NCBI RefSeq assembly: GCF_030273125.1
Contig: NC_081517.1
Span: forward strand, 27,622,131 to 27,686,130
DNA length: 64,000 nucleotides
Direction: 5' to 3'
From: Centropristis striata
Lineage: Eukaryota; Chordata; Actinopteri; Perciformes; Serranidae
In this document: positions 11,515 through 23,558 of the stretch, in pieces
Layout: each line of letters begins with the position of its first letter
Numbering within the stretch: the stretch's first letter is position 1
The notes under the pieces: generated by a model
What the model saw: only the letters and a program-made list of their open reading frames with translations
Databases searched by the model: none
What the model was told of the DNA's origin: nothing
Program-made: the position numbers and the translations under genes

Positions 11515-11557
11515 GGTGTGTGTGTGTGTGTGTATGCTGTGTATGCTGTGTATGCTG
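11515..11557. repeat. GT run with a TGTGTATGC triplication
   Basis: A short GT run leads into three near-perfect tandem copies of a nine-base unit ending in ATGC. Confidence 0.8.
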
Positions 11558-11655
11558 ACTCTCATCATGGAAGGCATCCTAAACCATCATCAATGGACTG
11601 TGTGCCGTCTTTATCAATCAAAGCCTACAGCATTAAAGGTCAAAAAGTACACGCC

Positions 11656-11663
11656 ATCTCTCG

Positions 11664-11713
<50 letters not shown>

Positions 11714-11768
11714 CTCTCTCTCTCTCTCTCTGTGTGTGTCTCTCTCTGTCTCTCTCTCTCTCTCTCTG
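11656..11768. repeat. Compound (CT)n(ATCT)n(CT)n microsatellite
   Basis: A CT run is followed by about eight ATCT units, a second CT run, a short GT patch and a third CT run. Confidence 0.95.
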
Positions 11769-12816
11769 ATGTCATGTACAGGACATGCATAGTTTTCATG
11801 GAGATTTATTGACATGGAGTATTCAACTGCCATCTAATCATATTTGATCACTGAACTCTCACACACACATGGATATACACGTGCAATCATGCGCACACCT
11901 ATTAAGTCAAGTCAGGACTGATGAAATTGGCATGGTCATATATCAATAGAACCTGACGACTGTCTAATTAATTGTGCACATTTGTCTGTGTGTGTGCTTG
12001 TGAGAGAGAGAGGCACACTTGATTGGGATTCAAAGGCTTTGAAGGATAACAGGTTTTCAATCAATATGCAGTGGGACACTTAACATGGAGGGGCTAGAAG
12101 TGTGACATCAATTGCTGCTTAAATGTCAGGAAAAGTGGCATCAAACAATAATTATTGGATAACATAATGGTGTTGGAAGGCTAATCATAAGCTTGAGGGC
12201 TGACCCAGTATTGGCATGAATGTGATGATACAATAAGAGTTCAACAAGTCATCTCTGGCTTCTATTACATACAAGACATGTTCTCCTCCTATCTTCTCAC
12301 CAAGAAAACAGCAGGGGGCTTTATCAACAGAAGCCATCTGAAACTGTGAACAAAGACCAAGTCCAGCCTGGGAGGGGAATTTACAGAGGCCCAACAATTC
12401 ATGTGGCTTTTAACAAAGTGTAAGCCAATAAGCTAACATTATCCATCTAAACACGTCTTGATTGGTCACACTCAATTAATACAACGTGGGAAGGAAGTAA
12501 GACAGCAAACAAGCCAAATCCCATTATTTTAAAGTAAGAGAACGACCATTTACTCTAACTATTAAAGTAAACCCCATCAGTAGTTTGTACAGTAGTAATT
12601 ATGAAGGCCACCAAGGCAGAAGTGACGTTATGAAGTGTAAAGCAAGGATAAGAAGTATAAAGAGTGACAATGTCCGCTTAGGATGGATCAAAGACAGGAC
12701 TTTAACCCAGTGTTTTGTGTTTCCTGTGAAAACAATGTGGTCACATGTTTAGAAGATATGTTGACCTAAATTTCAGTGCGGTACAGGAGTCTAGGCATCT
12801 GATGATTTTACTTATT
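11769..12816. other. No gene recognised
   Basis: AT-rich unique-looking sequence up to the Tc1-like element. No exon, RNA gene or named repeat seen. Confidence 0.5.
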
Positions 12817-12818
12817 TA

Positions 12819-13570
12819 CAGGTACATCTCAAAAGATTTGAATATCGTCGAAAAGTTCAATATTTTGTGTCAGTTATTTCAGAAAGTGAAATTACACATC
12901 GAGTGAAATATTTCAAGCCTGTATTTCTTGTAATTTTTTTTTTTCTTACCGATAATGAAATCACAAAACTCAGTGTCTCAGAAAATTAGAATATTACATA
13001 AGACCAATAAAAAAAGAATTCTGAAAAGTATGCTCATTTCTATACATTCAATAATTGGTTGGGCCTCCTTTTGCATGAATTACTGCATTAATACGATCAG
13101 GTCAGCAGAGTTTGCTGGCCAGTCAAGCACATTAACACCATGGTCATTAAACCAGCTTTTGGTACCTTTGCCAGTTTGGGCAGGTACCAAGTCCTGCTGG
13201 AAAATGAAATCAGCATCTCCAAAGAGCTTGTGGAAGCATGAAGTGCTCTAAAATGTCCTGGTAGAAGGCTGCTATGTTGACTGTGGACTTCAGAAAACAC
13301 AGTAGACCCACCAGCAGAGGACATGTCCCCAAACCACCGCTGACTGTGGACTCCAATATTGATCTTTTTCACAATATTCTAATTTTCGGAGACACTGGGT
13401 TTTGTGTTTTTATTATCTCTACGCCAGAATCATCAAAATTACAAGAAAAACAGGCTTGAAATATTTCACTCTATGTGTAATGAATCTATATCAAATGATT
13501 GACAAAAAATATTAACTTTTATTCAAACATAACTTTTTTCATGATATTCTAATTTTTGGAGATGTACCTG
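12819..13570 (-). mobile_element. Tc1-like DNA transposon, internally deleted, both ends present
   Basis: The ends read CAGGTACATCTC and GAGATGTACCTG, and TA flanks both (12817-12818 and 13571-13572), as expected for the IS630/Tc1/mariner group. The inverted repeats are long: AATATTTTTTGTCA-like and GTGAAATATTTCAAGCCTGT words appear near 12868 and 12903 and as complements near 13443-13512. A second complementary pair (CAGTGTCTCAGAAAATTAGA at 12970 and its mate near 13376) extends this inward. At about 752 bp it is half the length of an autonomous Tc1 element. The core holds a transposase remnant on the minus strand. Confidence 0.85.
13100..13345 (-). pseudogene. Tc1-like transposase remnant (DDE domain fragment)
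   Basis: On the minus strand, one frame reads AAFYQDILEHFMLPQALW. After a frameshift another reads FGDADFIFQQDLVPAQ, then KSWFNDHGVNVLDWPANS. This matches the catalytic core of Tc1-family transposases around the second catalytic Asp (the QQD motif) and the conserved WFNDHG-V-LDWPANSPDLNPIEN block. Here the block breaks off soon after WPANS, so the catalytic Glu of PIEN is missing. The N-terminal DNA-binding domain is absent. The element cannot supply its own transposase. Confidence 0.85.
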
Positions 13571-13572
13571 TA

Positions 13573-15304
13573 TAGTACGCAAAAATATACTACTGTTTCT
13601 AAATTTATGATTTTGTTTTGGATGTTGTATGGAACATCTCCAATGATTATTACTCTCATATCGGAATTGTTCTGTTTTCCTTCATTAAAAGGCCAGTTGC
13701 CTTGGTCAGCTACAGACCAAAACTCATAGAGTTTTGCTAAAGATCACTACAAAGGGGATGATGTCCTCTGGCACAGGACCTTGAACATGAATCCTTTAAA
13801 GACAATCTTTTTAATCACTTGGCCACCCAGCCTCTTGTAACAGCAACGGGGACATCAAATCCCATTTTACACTAAAGATCTAATTTAATTATATTCAGAT
13901 TTAATTAAATGTGCTTAAAATCATATTTTCCTCAATTTCAGCCTTATCCATCAACCCTTTGTATTTGCCGACCCTCTTGGGTTCTCCCACAGGGTTCTTT
14001 TTTCCTTCTCTTTTTTTCTGTGACATTTCAGAGCAATTAAAAATTGGCTTACCTTAAAATTTTACAACTTACCACATAGTCACTGCTGTGAGCACATCAA
14101 AAGGTTGATTGCCGCTGTGAATAGTGTGAGTGTGAATACCAAGGTGTTCAAGAAAAAAGTAGAAAGGAGAAGCAATTAAGGCTAGATTGAAATGACTGCA
14201 TATCCTGAAAGGAGAATGTGTTTGAATAGATGACTCATCATTGACTATGAGTTAAAGGATGAAATCATGGATGTATAGATAGGATTTTCTCAGTGACAAC
14301 ACGAGAGATAGGCCACACATGGCCAAATCAATAGGAGAGAGTTAGATTAAATGAAACTGCATGCTGACAGCACAAAAATGACAGGGGCATTAGGAGAGCC
14401 AGGCATAAAAAGGGATGAGTTGAAAATGAAATCAATGGTTAGAGTTTTGGATGGGTGGCTGGATGATTGGAAGGATTTGCAGGCTGACAGACAAACCGAC
14501 TAAAAGATTGAAAGGGACATTTCTGATGAAGGAAACATTAAATGATTGAGCTATTTGCAGAAAATGTGTAAAAATATGAAGGCACCAACAGGGATTTGAA
14601 AGTATTTGTTATGTTTGGAGCTGTCTGAACTGACTACCCAGGAAGCAGACTTTGTGCCTGCAACCTTTCAACAAACTGTTTCACATATTCGAGATGAAGC
14701 AGTGATTATTACCAGGGAGTTCACAAGGTGAAACTATAGTTGGTGATAGATGAAAAGATGGAAACCCAACAAGCAAATACATCACACTGAGGCAAAAAAA
14801 AATTGAGTATTGCCAAAAAAAAGTTAAGATCACTGTGTTTGTAGTAAAGTTGGGCCTCTTGTCTGACACAATACCAAGTTCTTTTATCTTTTCAACTTAT
14901 TGAACTTGCCACAAAGACTGCCAGGAGCAGATTATATAATAAGCACAAGGCTAACCATTCTTCTTTGTTTTTTACCGCCTGCATTTTTTAGACATTCATC
15001 CCTGAGTCCTAAGTAGCCACCTGTTTAAAGTCTGTGCTTTCACAATGTAGCTCTGAGGTGTCACTGCATTTAAAATGAAGCAGACAATCCCAGACAAAGA
15101 GGGAGCACAGTCAATCAAAACTTTTTTTTCTGGATTCTGCTGTACAGAGCAATCCCATCCACCTTTAAACTTCACTGTGTCGCTATGTCTGAAATTAAGT
15201 CATGCTGTTCTAATACCTAGAAAAATGAGTGCACTATAATTTCTGTATAACACACATAATAAGCGAGGAGGTCCAGCTTCAATTCCTCATTATTATGCTT
15301 GTTG
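13573..15304. other. No gene recognised
   Basis: AT-rich sequence without simple arrays and with only short frames. Nothing I can assign. Confidence 0.5.
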
Positions 15305-15445
15305 TTAAGCGGTGACCTCTTGTGGCTGTAATAATTATAGCAGGAGCAAAGGAGGACGTCATATAATTTAGTATAAAGTGCGACAAAGCCCACAAAGAAA
15401 GGAGGTTGGGGTTCAGATGGGTCCAAAAACACTGGAATTTCATTC
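15305..15445. repeat. Probable dispersed fish repeat
   Basis: The segment contains GTGACCTCTTGTGGCTGT, AGCAGGAGCAAAGGAGGA, AAAGCCCACA and GGAGGTTGGGGT in an order I associate with a common dispersed repeat of percomorph fish. I cannot name the family. No ends or target duplication are visible. Confidence 0.35.
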
Positions 15446-17930
15446 AGGAGAAACCAAAGTAATCTTTGTGACTATAGTAATGTAACTTAATCACATTCTA
15501 CCTCATGGATGTTGTATGTAACTTAGATACATACGAAAGTACTTATTGTAACCCAGACCATGATCTTCTTTTGAAACTTAACTGAGTAGTTTCGGTGCCT
15601 ACATTTAGCCAAGTAGTCCTTTTTCACATTGTTAACTACTTGTTTAAACTGTAACCATTTCACAACATTAAAGAGAATGGTCATATTCCCTAAGATACCC
15701 TACAAACCATTGTTCGTAAAAAAAATGTAAGATATACAAACTGTTTTATGAGGATACACTGCAAACACAATAGAGACAGTGTGTCAGCTGGCAAACTATC
15801 CTATTTCTTGTGAACCTGTCTCTTCATGAACTTGGGACAATCGGAGAGCAATGTCAAGTATGTTCAACCTCATAGAGGGGGGTGAAAATAATACTCAGAG
15901 TTTAGTAAAATATCTTTAGTTGCCATCAAATCACTTGTGGAGATGACTTGTGTGAGCGGTTTAGTGCTGTCAGCACTGAGAAAGTGTGGAAAAAAAAGAT
16001 AACCCATATGGTCAGTTTCAAAAAGCTGTGCGCAAAGCAAAACAAAATGGACTGTAAAGTCACCTTCGAAAGTACTTCTAAAAGAAGTCAAGTGCATAAT
16101 GTGAAAAGTACAGTGTGTGTATCTTGACATCTCTTGCTGTGTCAGGGGCCTCTGCTCTGATCCCTCTCCTCCTCCTTCGAGGGAGCAAGGGAAGGATCAC
16201 TTCTTCTTCAAAGTCTCTCTTTCATCTCCATCCCATCACACCATCCTCTGGGGGAGGGCGAGGGGGAGCGGCACAAGCAGACAGGACCGGCTTTTTATAC
16301 ATCCATCTCCTCCCTTGGTCTTCTCCTTCTTCCCTTCTCTTTTCCACTACATGCATCCAAGGCCTCTTTAACCTGAAAACATATTTTTATTTATTTATTT
16401 TTTGTCATTTTACCTCACTTTATCGATTTGCATTAACTTTCACTTCTTTACTTCCTTATCATTCCATCCAATAGTCCTATAGAATAGGTCCAACGTCTTT
16501 AATTACTGTATGTGCTGTGTTATTTTCAACACGATTGGTTGCTATAATTGCTTTCATTATCTTCAACAGCCATTTAGTATTCCTCCAAGTAATTGCTTTT
16601 GATTATTTCAAGCTGCAACAGTGTTTTTAGCACCTGACAGCACCTGTTTCATTCCCCAATGTCTACATTTAAAGCCTGTCATATGCTGTCTTGTTGATGC
16701 ATCCAGGAATAAGCACATATACTGTATGTGTTTTTATAAATTCCCAAACTGGATTAAATTGCCCGTATTTTGTTCCAATTTGGCCTCAGGCTAAAAGGGA
16801 TGTTCGAGACACCCTGTACTGAAATGTCACAGCGTGGATGAAGTGCGTGTGTGTGTGTGGCAGGCTATTTTCTAGTGTCTCTTCACTTCACAATTGAGCT
16901 GTATGCTTTCAGAGGCTCACCAACCCCCAACACATGCTCCTCCCGCCCTCACCTCCCTCCCTCACCACCCCTGGGGACGGACTAAATTTACTGCTTTTGG
17001 TTCCCAGGAGTTTGTGAAATGCTGTTCCAACAGACTAACACAACCTCGGGGATGGTTAACACTCAACTCCGGGATTTACACTCTGCATGATCATGATGCC
17101 ACTTTATCCCACACAGACACACACACACGTACGGCTGTTAGATGGTGCCAGTCTCATTGCTTTCCAAGGGGATTTGACTGGGATTAGTGTGTAAAAGCCA
17201 GTATCCACTTGATAATGGTGTATGCTTGTTCATGGTTCTAGTCCTCTGTGTATGTTGGAGAGCGCGTGCGTGTGCTATTGTGTCCCTTTTTATGTTGGCC
17301 ACTGGTCAAAGAGGGCACTTCATTATCTGCAGGCTGCCTTTCATCCCGTGGAAATCTCATTTAAATCTCTCTTTGACTCTCTCTTCTGCAATATATTGAT
17401 ATTGTTTTTCTTTCTTATACTAAATAACTGTCAAATTTTCTCTGTGTATGGTTCTCCCTCAACCAATCCTGATTTCCCCCTGGTCCCTCTGCTATAAGAG
17501 GCTACAGCACACTATTAGATTTTGAATGGGATAAATTCAATTTATTGCACTTTTTTTTTTACTTATTAAGCAGCAAATTAACATTCAGAAATTTCTCCAG
17601 AAGTTTCAGGTCAATCAAAGTTGAGTTGAGATAATTTACTTACCTCATATTACTTGAAACAATTTTCTGTAAATCAAGTACAGAATATGTAGAGCCGAAT
17701 CAAACTAATTAAAGGTAGTAAAAGTTGAGCCACTGAGAATATTAACTTTTTGACATCTTAAAAGAAAATTCACCCATCTCCACAATCGTGTAAGTTATTC
17801 AGACGAAAAAACATTTGACAGAGGTTGAAATAACAACAGTGGCTGAGATGAATCTCAATGGGTGGAACAATGTGTGGTGTATTTACTTTTTTACTTTCAC
17901 ATTCTTGCTACTAACTAGACCGGGGGTAAC
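15446..17930. other. No gene; GC-richer patch at 16.13-16.37 kb
   Basis: The 16130-16370 patch is richer in C and G and keeps two overlapping plus-strand frames open (119 and 84 codons). They have Ser/Pro-rich composition with no motif, and neither is bounded by convincing splice sites. The rest is AT-rich with short CA or GT runs near 16845 and 17115. Confidence 0.5.
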
Positions 17931-18487
17931 CTTTAAGGGCAAAAGAGCCACTGTTGCACGAAAAAGGGGGAAAATGTTGGAATGGAGCCCTTAACGCAGA
18001 CCTTATTTCAAGCCTTAGAACAACGATAAAACAGCTAACTGAGTCTAAACTTGCCTACCAGCTTTACTTAATAGGTCATAATGAGCATATATCAATAAGA
18101 TTTTGTCAGAAAACAGTGAGAACAAAGTGCAAGTGAGAGGCTTGACACTGGATAAATGTCTCAGGAGATTTGGAATGGAAAGCTAGCCAAGCTAGACTCG
18201 ACAAATTGGCAAAATTTAGAGGTTAGGGTGCCGTGCCGTAGACTTTCTTAAGTTTGATGCACATTTAAGTTGACAAGTTAAAAAAAAAAATTTTAGACGG
18301 TTTGTAATCTGCACATTTTTACAATCGAAGAATGCAAATTGCTTTGGGTCTACAACGATGTTTACCAAAAATTAAAATTTTAAAAAATTTCATTTTGTAT
18401 AAATGTTTTGGTTACAGCAACAGGGAGCCACTGCAGATGGCCTGAAGAGCCACATGTGGCTCTGGAGCCGCAGGTTGCCTACCCCTG
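17931..18487. mobile_element. hAT-like non-autonomous element
   Basis: The right end, read on the minus strand, starts CAGGGGTAGGCAACCTG followed by CGGCTCCAGAGCCACATGTG. This is the typical end of hAT elements, whose termini mimic a string of GGCTC words. The left end begins CGGGGGTAACCTTT and then CAAAAGAGCC, an imperfect match. Roughly 557 bp with no open transposase frame, so it is non-autonomous. A clean 8 bp target duplication is not visible. Confidence 0.7.
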
Positions 18488-21369
18488 GCCTTTAACTTTA
18501 AACATTATATTGGTTGTCCAGTTAACCTGGGTGAACCTCTAGAAAAATAAGTAATTTCTTATTTCTGTTAACCTGAGGTGCCAGAGGGTTTGTTACATAG
18601 AACCTTCTTAGAAGCTGTCATTTGAAACAGTTTGAAAAAGGCAGTCGCACTATCAAAATACACACATATACAAAAACACATTTTTCAGTGAGAAAAGCCT
18701 TCAGTCCATTGCTCTACTTTTATTGTTCTGATTTAACTAATGCTGTTGCAGCATCTATGCCAGGAATACTCAACTTGCTGTGCCCGGCAGTCACTTCTAC
18801 ATTAAATGACCCATAACTCATCTTTCTCTTTATGTTTTTATTTTCAAATAACTGACTTATTAACTAGTTTGACTTGGCACAAGGACTGTCTAAATACTTT
18901 ACCGCATTTAATCTATTTTGATGTCTTTTTTATGCACTCTGACAATTGTGCATGTACATAAAAACACAAAAGTATGAATCAGTTTATTTTCTATTGTGTA
19001 TTCGAAAATCAACCTCTTTTGGAGACATAATTGAATTCCAGAAACCATTGCCTCCTATTGTCAAACACCTAAGCCACGCCCTCCAGCTGCCATGAAATGT
19101 CAGCATGTAATATGCTATGACTACCAATGGCTATCACTACCTACAGATATTAGCATTTTATAAATGTCCCCACTCTATGCCATCAGGCAGCTTCATTAAG
19201 CAGTCTGCACAGAAGCTTACTTCTTACACTCCTAGGTATTTATTACTCTAAAACATTGCCTAAAACGTGTCCTATATCAAGGGATTAGGTTTACTCTTTC
19301 CCTAATGATTAGTTAGTTTACATGCCAGGAAGTGTTTGATGAATTAATTACTAGCCATTTAATTCCACTGGTAAGATATTAGGCGAGCCAGGGGTGGGGA
19401 CAGTCTCTTGTTGTTAATACTCTATGCTAAGAAACATCTGTTTTTAATAACCATTTGTTCTCAGTTGACACACTTGGCTGAATTAAGATTCATTAAATCA
19501 GAAAGAAAATATCCTCTAACCCGAACACTGCCAGGATAAATGGTAGAGTGAGATATTTGTTTTTTAGGTGGCAGTGTTATTTGCTTGGTTTCAAATATTT
19601 AGAAGCAGCCAAATAAGCATAACAACACAATGATTGGGTTATAAAGTGGCATACAACTGCATGTCGCTGACCTGGATACGAAAGTTAATACTCTCTCTGG
19701 AAGAAAAGTGGAAAAATAATGCTGCACAAGTGCAACAAGTAATGCAGTAATTGCCGGTGAAGGCACGGTGTCACAAACCCCATGCGATCACAATAATCAT
19801 AAGAGCACATTAAATAACTGTTAGCCTCTCATTAACATAAAATGTTACAGTGCATTGCTGACTCAATTTTTAGAAATTGGCTGTTAATTGGCTACTAGAA
19901 ACTTGCCATGCTCACAAAGCTTTCTTTCTATTCTCTGAAACAGTGCAGTTTGATCAATTTGTTGCATTTAATTCCCTCTTCACTGAGACTCCAGCTTGTC
20001 AACATGTCTGTGACTCACTCAAATACCAAAAATGATTCTCTGTTGCCTGAAGAAGATGTACACAGCGTCGACAGTCTCTCACAGTGTAATTGACAGTTGA
20101 TTTTGTCTCACATATGAAAAGCTTTGAGACCAAACCAAGCCAAATAACTGAGTCTCAATGAAAATTGTCAAAACACACACATGGCAGATAGAAAAGTCAA
20201 ACAGATATTGTGTTTTCTAACCGCGCTGTCATTTTAGAGATTCCAGGTTTCTTCAGGACAACACTGAAAAGCAAATCTCATTCATTTCGAAGAGCATCTT
20301 GCAATGGAGAATGGCTGCCTTTTATGAAACCTGCCAATTTACCCCTCACACCAGCACAAGTTATTTTCATTTCCGCTATGATGTCTTGCCAAGGCACATA
20401 GTGTCTGTCTGCCTCTTTCATCGTCTGGGATTGTGCTTTTCCACAGGTATGCCAAAGCCAAGGGCCGTGCTTTAAATTCATTATCAGCTGTCTTAAAGAT
20501 GAGAAGCCAATCTGTCTGAGAGGTGTCTGGAAGGCTGCGTAACGTCGTCATGACAGAATGAGCTGTAGTGAAATGCCAACACACTCCCAAGAGTGTATGT
20601 GTGTGTATGTGTGTGTGTGTTTACGACTATGAGACAGAGACAGGAGTATGAGTAAGAGGGCGAGTGCTTATTGTGTGACAATGCCTGTGTGTCTAAGATG
20701 GGTTTTTAATGCCAACGTTATGGCTTTAACAATGCAGAGAAAAACAACATTTTGGCTGCCAATAAACAATAAAACTGAATAAAACTAAGCGCCACATTAC
20801 AGCTATATCCTGATTACAGTACTTCATGTCATACACACATTTGTTAATATACCGTCTGGATATAAAAAGGAAGGTGGCTTCCCTATTATGTTTGGGGCAG
20901 GTGTTTATATTAACTAATATTAGTTATATATTACTATTTGCACATCTGAGAGGGCAAATACAAATGTTTTTACATTATCTGTTCCTCATCAAACAACAGA
21001 GAGACAGTGAACAACTCACTGCTGTACATAGTGGCTCATTTAGCAGCTAGAGGAGCAAATGTTTTTCTCAGGAGTTGGTGGAGACCAAAAAAGGGCCAAA
21101 AAAGGGTTAAACTGCTGCATGTGCCACTATTTGCTGACAATTTTAGAATAACAACTTCAAAGGTGACAATATGTCAATGTTGTGACAAGTACAGTCATTC
21201 CTATGTACCAAGGGTCCAATGTTCCCCAGCTCTACATAGGACATAAATCCTTAACCTGAAGAAAATATCCATCAGCTCTATTTTTGCTTAAAATGACATG
21301 GACTGAGGCTAGGATTCGATATAGTCCTTACCCAGAGAGTCATTAAATGGCACAGGTCTTATTCTAAGT
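18488..21369. other. No gene; repeat-poor DNA
   Basis: Mostly free of recognisable repeats. At 19300-19480 there is an ATTAATTA-containing stretch (homeodomain core), and a comparable unique block lies at about 20200-20580 where frames on both strands stay open for 60-83 codons without any motif. A short GT run sits near 20600. Any regulatory role is inference only. Confidence 0.45.
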
Positions 21370-21599
21370 CAGCACTGTCCAACTGATACATGAAAGGACC
21401 ATGTGGCTGCAGATTGTCATTCTAACCAAGCAGAAGTACACCTGACTCACTCAGTCAATCACCTGAAGTGCCTTCACAGCACATCCACTGATAGAAGGCA
21501 GTTTAGGTGATTGAATGACTGAGTCAGGTGTGCTTCTGCTTTGTTGGAATGAAAACCTGCAGCCACATGGTCCTTTCATGGATCAATTGGACAACCCTG
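21370..21599. mobile_element. Palindromic MITE, probably hAT-related
   Basis: The element begins CAGCACTGTCCAACTGAT and its far end, read on the other strand, begins CAGGGTTGTCCAATTGAT. Both ends continue with CATGAAAGGACCATGTGGCTGCAG-like sequence, then inverted copies of ACCTGACTCA. Almost the whole 230 bp can fold back on itself. It has no coding capacity. Flanks share only a weak TCTA(A)G, so the target duplication is unclear. Confidence 0.8.
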
Positions 21600-21864
21600 G
21601 TCTAGATAATAGTTACTGTTATTTTATGGAGAACAACTACCAAACATAGCTTGGACCTACATATTAAAATAACAAGTAACCAATTAAAAGTGAGATAAAA
21701 GAAAAACAAAAGATGAACAATTGAGAAAAAAAAATCTGTATTAGGAAATCAGTTTATAGTAGGAAAAATGATAGGATTAACTGGACAATATGTATTAAAT
21801 AGTTTTACTTGGAGCAGGCCAAATTTGACCCAAACACAATTGGAGGGTTAATGTTTTAATGTGT

Positions 21865-21905
<41 letters not shown>

Positions 21906-22740
21906 AACATAGATAAGCTCAGTCACAGTGGCAAAGAATGAATTAACTATTTAATTGTTCTATTTTGTTGTTGTGGTTTTCTACATTTTGTTAAGCGTGT
22001 TTTTTCATTTATTTTTGTCTAGTTGGTTAATGTTTTTGATGTATTCATTGTGATTATGTATGAAAAGACAGAGCAAGGAGTATTATTCTGTATGACAGCA
22101 TGTGCAATTGTATTTTTGCTTAACTTGAAGTTCCTACTTGGCTTAAAAGTTGTAGCTTGACAAATCATTCCTAATTTAAGGTCTACTTAGCATTGACCAG
22201 AGCTTTTGACTGTACACCATAGTAATAATTTTGACTGAGGTTGGCTCATGTGAGATAACCTGACCTCAGTATGGAAGTATGGACACAGTCGTGGAATTAA
22301 AAATGATTGTGTGTAGAGGGAAAGCTGACTTTGTTAATGGCTGTTGTTGGACATGAATGGCCTCCCTGATGTGTTTGTCGACTCATGTTTGGTTTATTGA
22401 ACTTTATTGGCCCGTGATATGTTTTTAACATATGTGCTAATGTGCCTAAGACACAAATTAGTATCTATATATGTTCTTTTGCATTAACGTCTGCCGGAAA
22501 CACTGTATTCTTTGATTGTGAGGGAATGTCAAATTTTAATGATGCTAAATTTGGTAGAGGTGGTTGGATATTGGTGGAGCTCCTCTAATTCTCCAGCTTT
22601 GTGTCATACTTTCCTCATTTCTGCTTTCATTTCCATTCAATTCATCTTTCAACAAAGTCCCTCCTTCTGTCCCTGTTCGCAGCTTACCTCTGCTTACCCT
22701 CTGTCACCTGTTTTAACCTTCCATCCCTCTGCATGCAGTC
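21600..22740. other. No gene; (GT)n at 21861-21903
   Basis: AT-rich sequence containing one GT microsatellite of about 20 units with a single TATG interruption. No exon recognised. Confidence 0.55.
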
Positions 22741-23010
22741 CCTCATTAGTCTTTCAGCAGGGTTGCAAAAAGAGAAAGAGGGTGAGAGAGAGGCAGCAGG
22801 CGAAATGACAACCGGCTGACAAAATGACATTCACCCGGGACAAAGGGAGAGAGAGATAGAGGGGGATTGAGATGAGTAAAGAACGACAGGCATGGTGTAG
22901 TAAGAGATTGACAGGGCACGCAGGGAGAAGAAGAATACTGGGTAAAACAGTGAAGGGGAGAGAGAAAGAGGGAAAGAGAGAAAGAAACAGAGACAGAGCC
23001 TTGTCATCTA
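22741..23010. repeat. Purine-rich GA/GGGA tract
   Basis: The plus strand is strongly purine-biased with many GAGAGA and AAAGAG words, interrupted near 22805-22840 and 22880-22960 by mixed sequence. Confidence 0.6.
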
Positions 23011-23466
23011 AGTAGTGTTTTCATTTGCTGTGTGTGCAGAGATACAAACAGCATTATGAAACAGTAACAACAGCCTTTCACAGCATGATAGCTGTGTGTC
23101 TGTTTTATACTGCAGTCTGTGTGCTTTAGACTATCTTTATGCATCCAATCATGCCTGTGACTCTACCATGACTACTGATAAATACAAAAATATATTAAAA
23201 AATAAAACAACAGGGTATTTTTTAAAGGTTTTTTTGTGTGTGCATCAGTGTCTACCTTCTCTCCAGTTTATTTTAAAGGGAGAAGAAGATACTATTAGTA
23301 TTGAGAGAGATGAGGAGTTATAAAAATACAGTCCATGTGAAGGATTGCAGTAGTATGCCTAAATTAGAAGTACTAATCCAGACACATCATGTCATCATGT
23401 GTTTCATTATTTCTGTGAAGGAACATCACTGTACCCATAAAAAGAGATGGACATACTAAAATTAGA
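23011..23466. other. No gene recognised
   Basis: AT-rich sequence. The 75-codon plus frame at 23096-23323 has no motif. Confidence 0.5.
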
Positions 23467-23467
23467 G

Positions 23468-23554
<87 letters not shown>
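23467..23554. repeat. Compound (AT)n(AG)n microsatellite
   Basis: About 20 AT units, a GTAT junction, then about 20 AG units. The AT half could extrude as a hairpin. Confidence 0.96.

Positions 23555-23558
<4 letters not shown>

Noticed and set aside
16115..16474. 119-codon plus-strand frame in a GC-richer patch
   Set aside because: Considered as an exon, but two frames are open at once, composition is Ser/Pro/Leu-biased and no splice sites or domain are evident.
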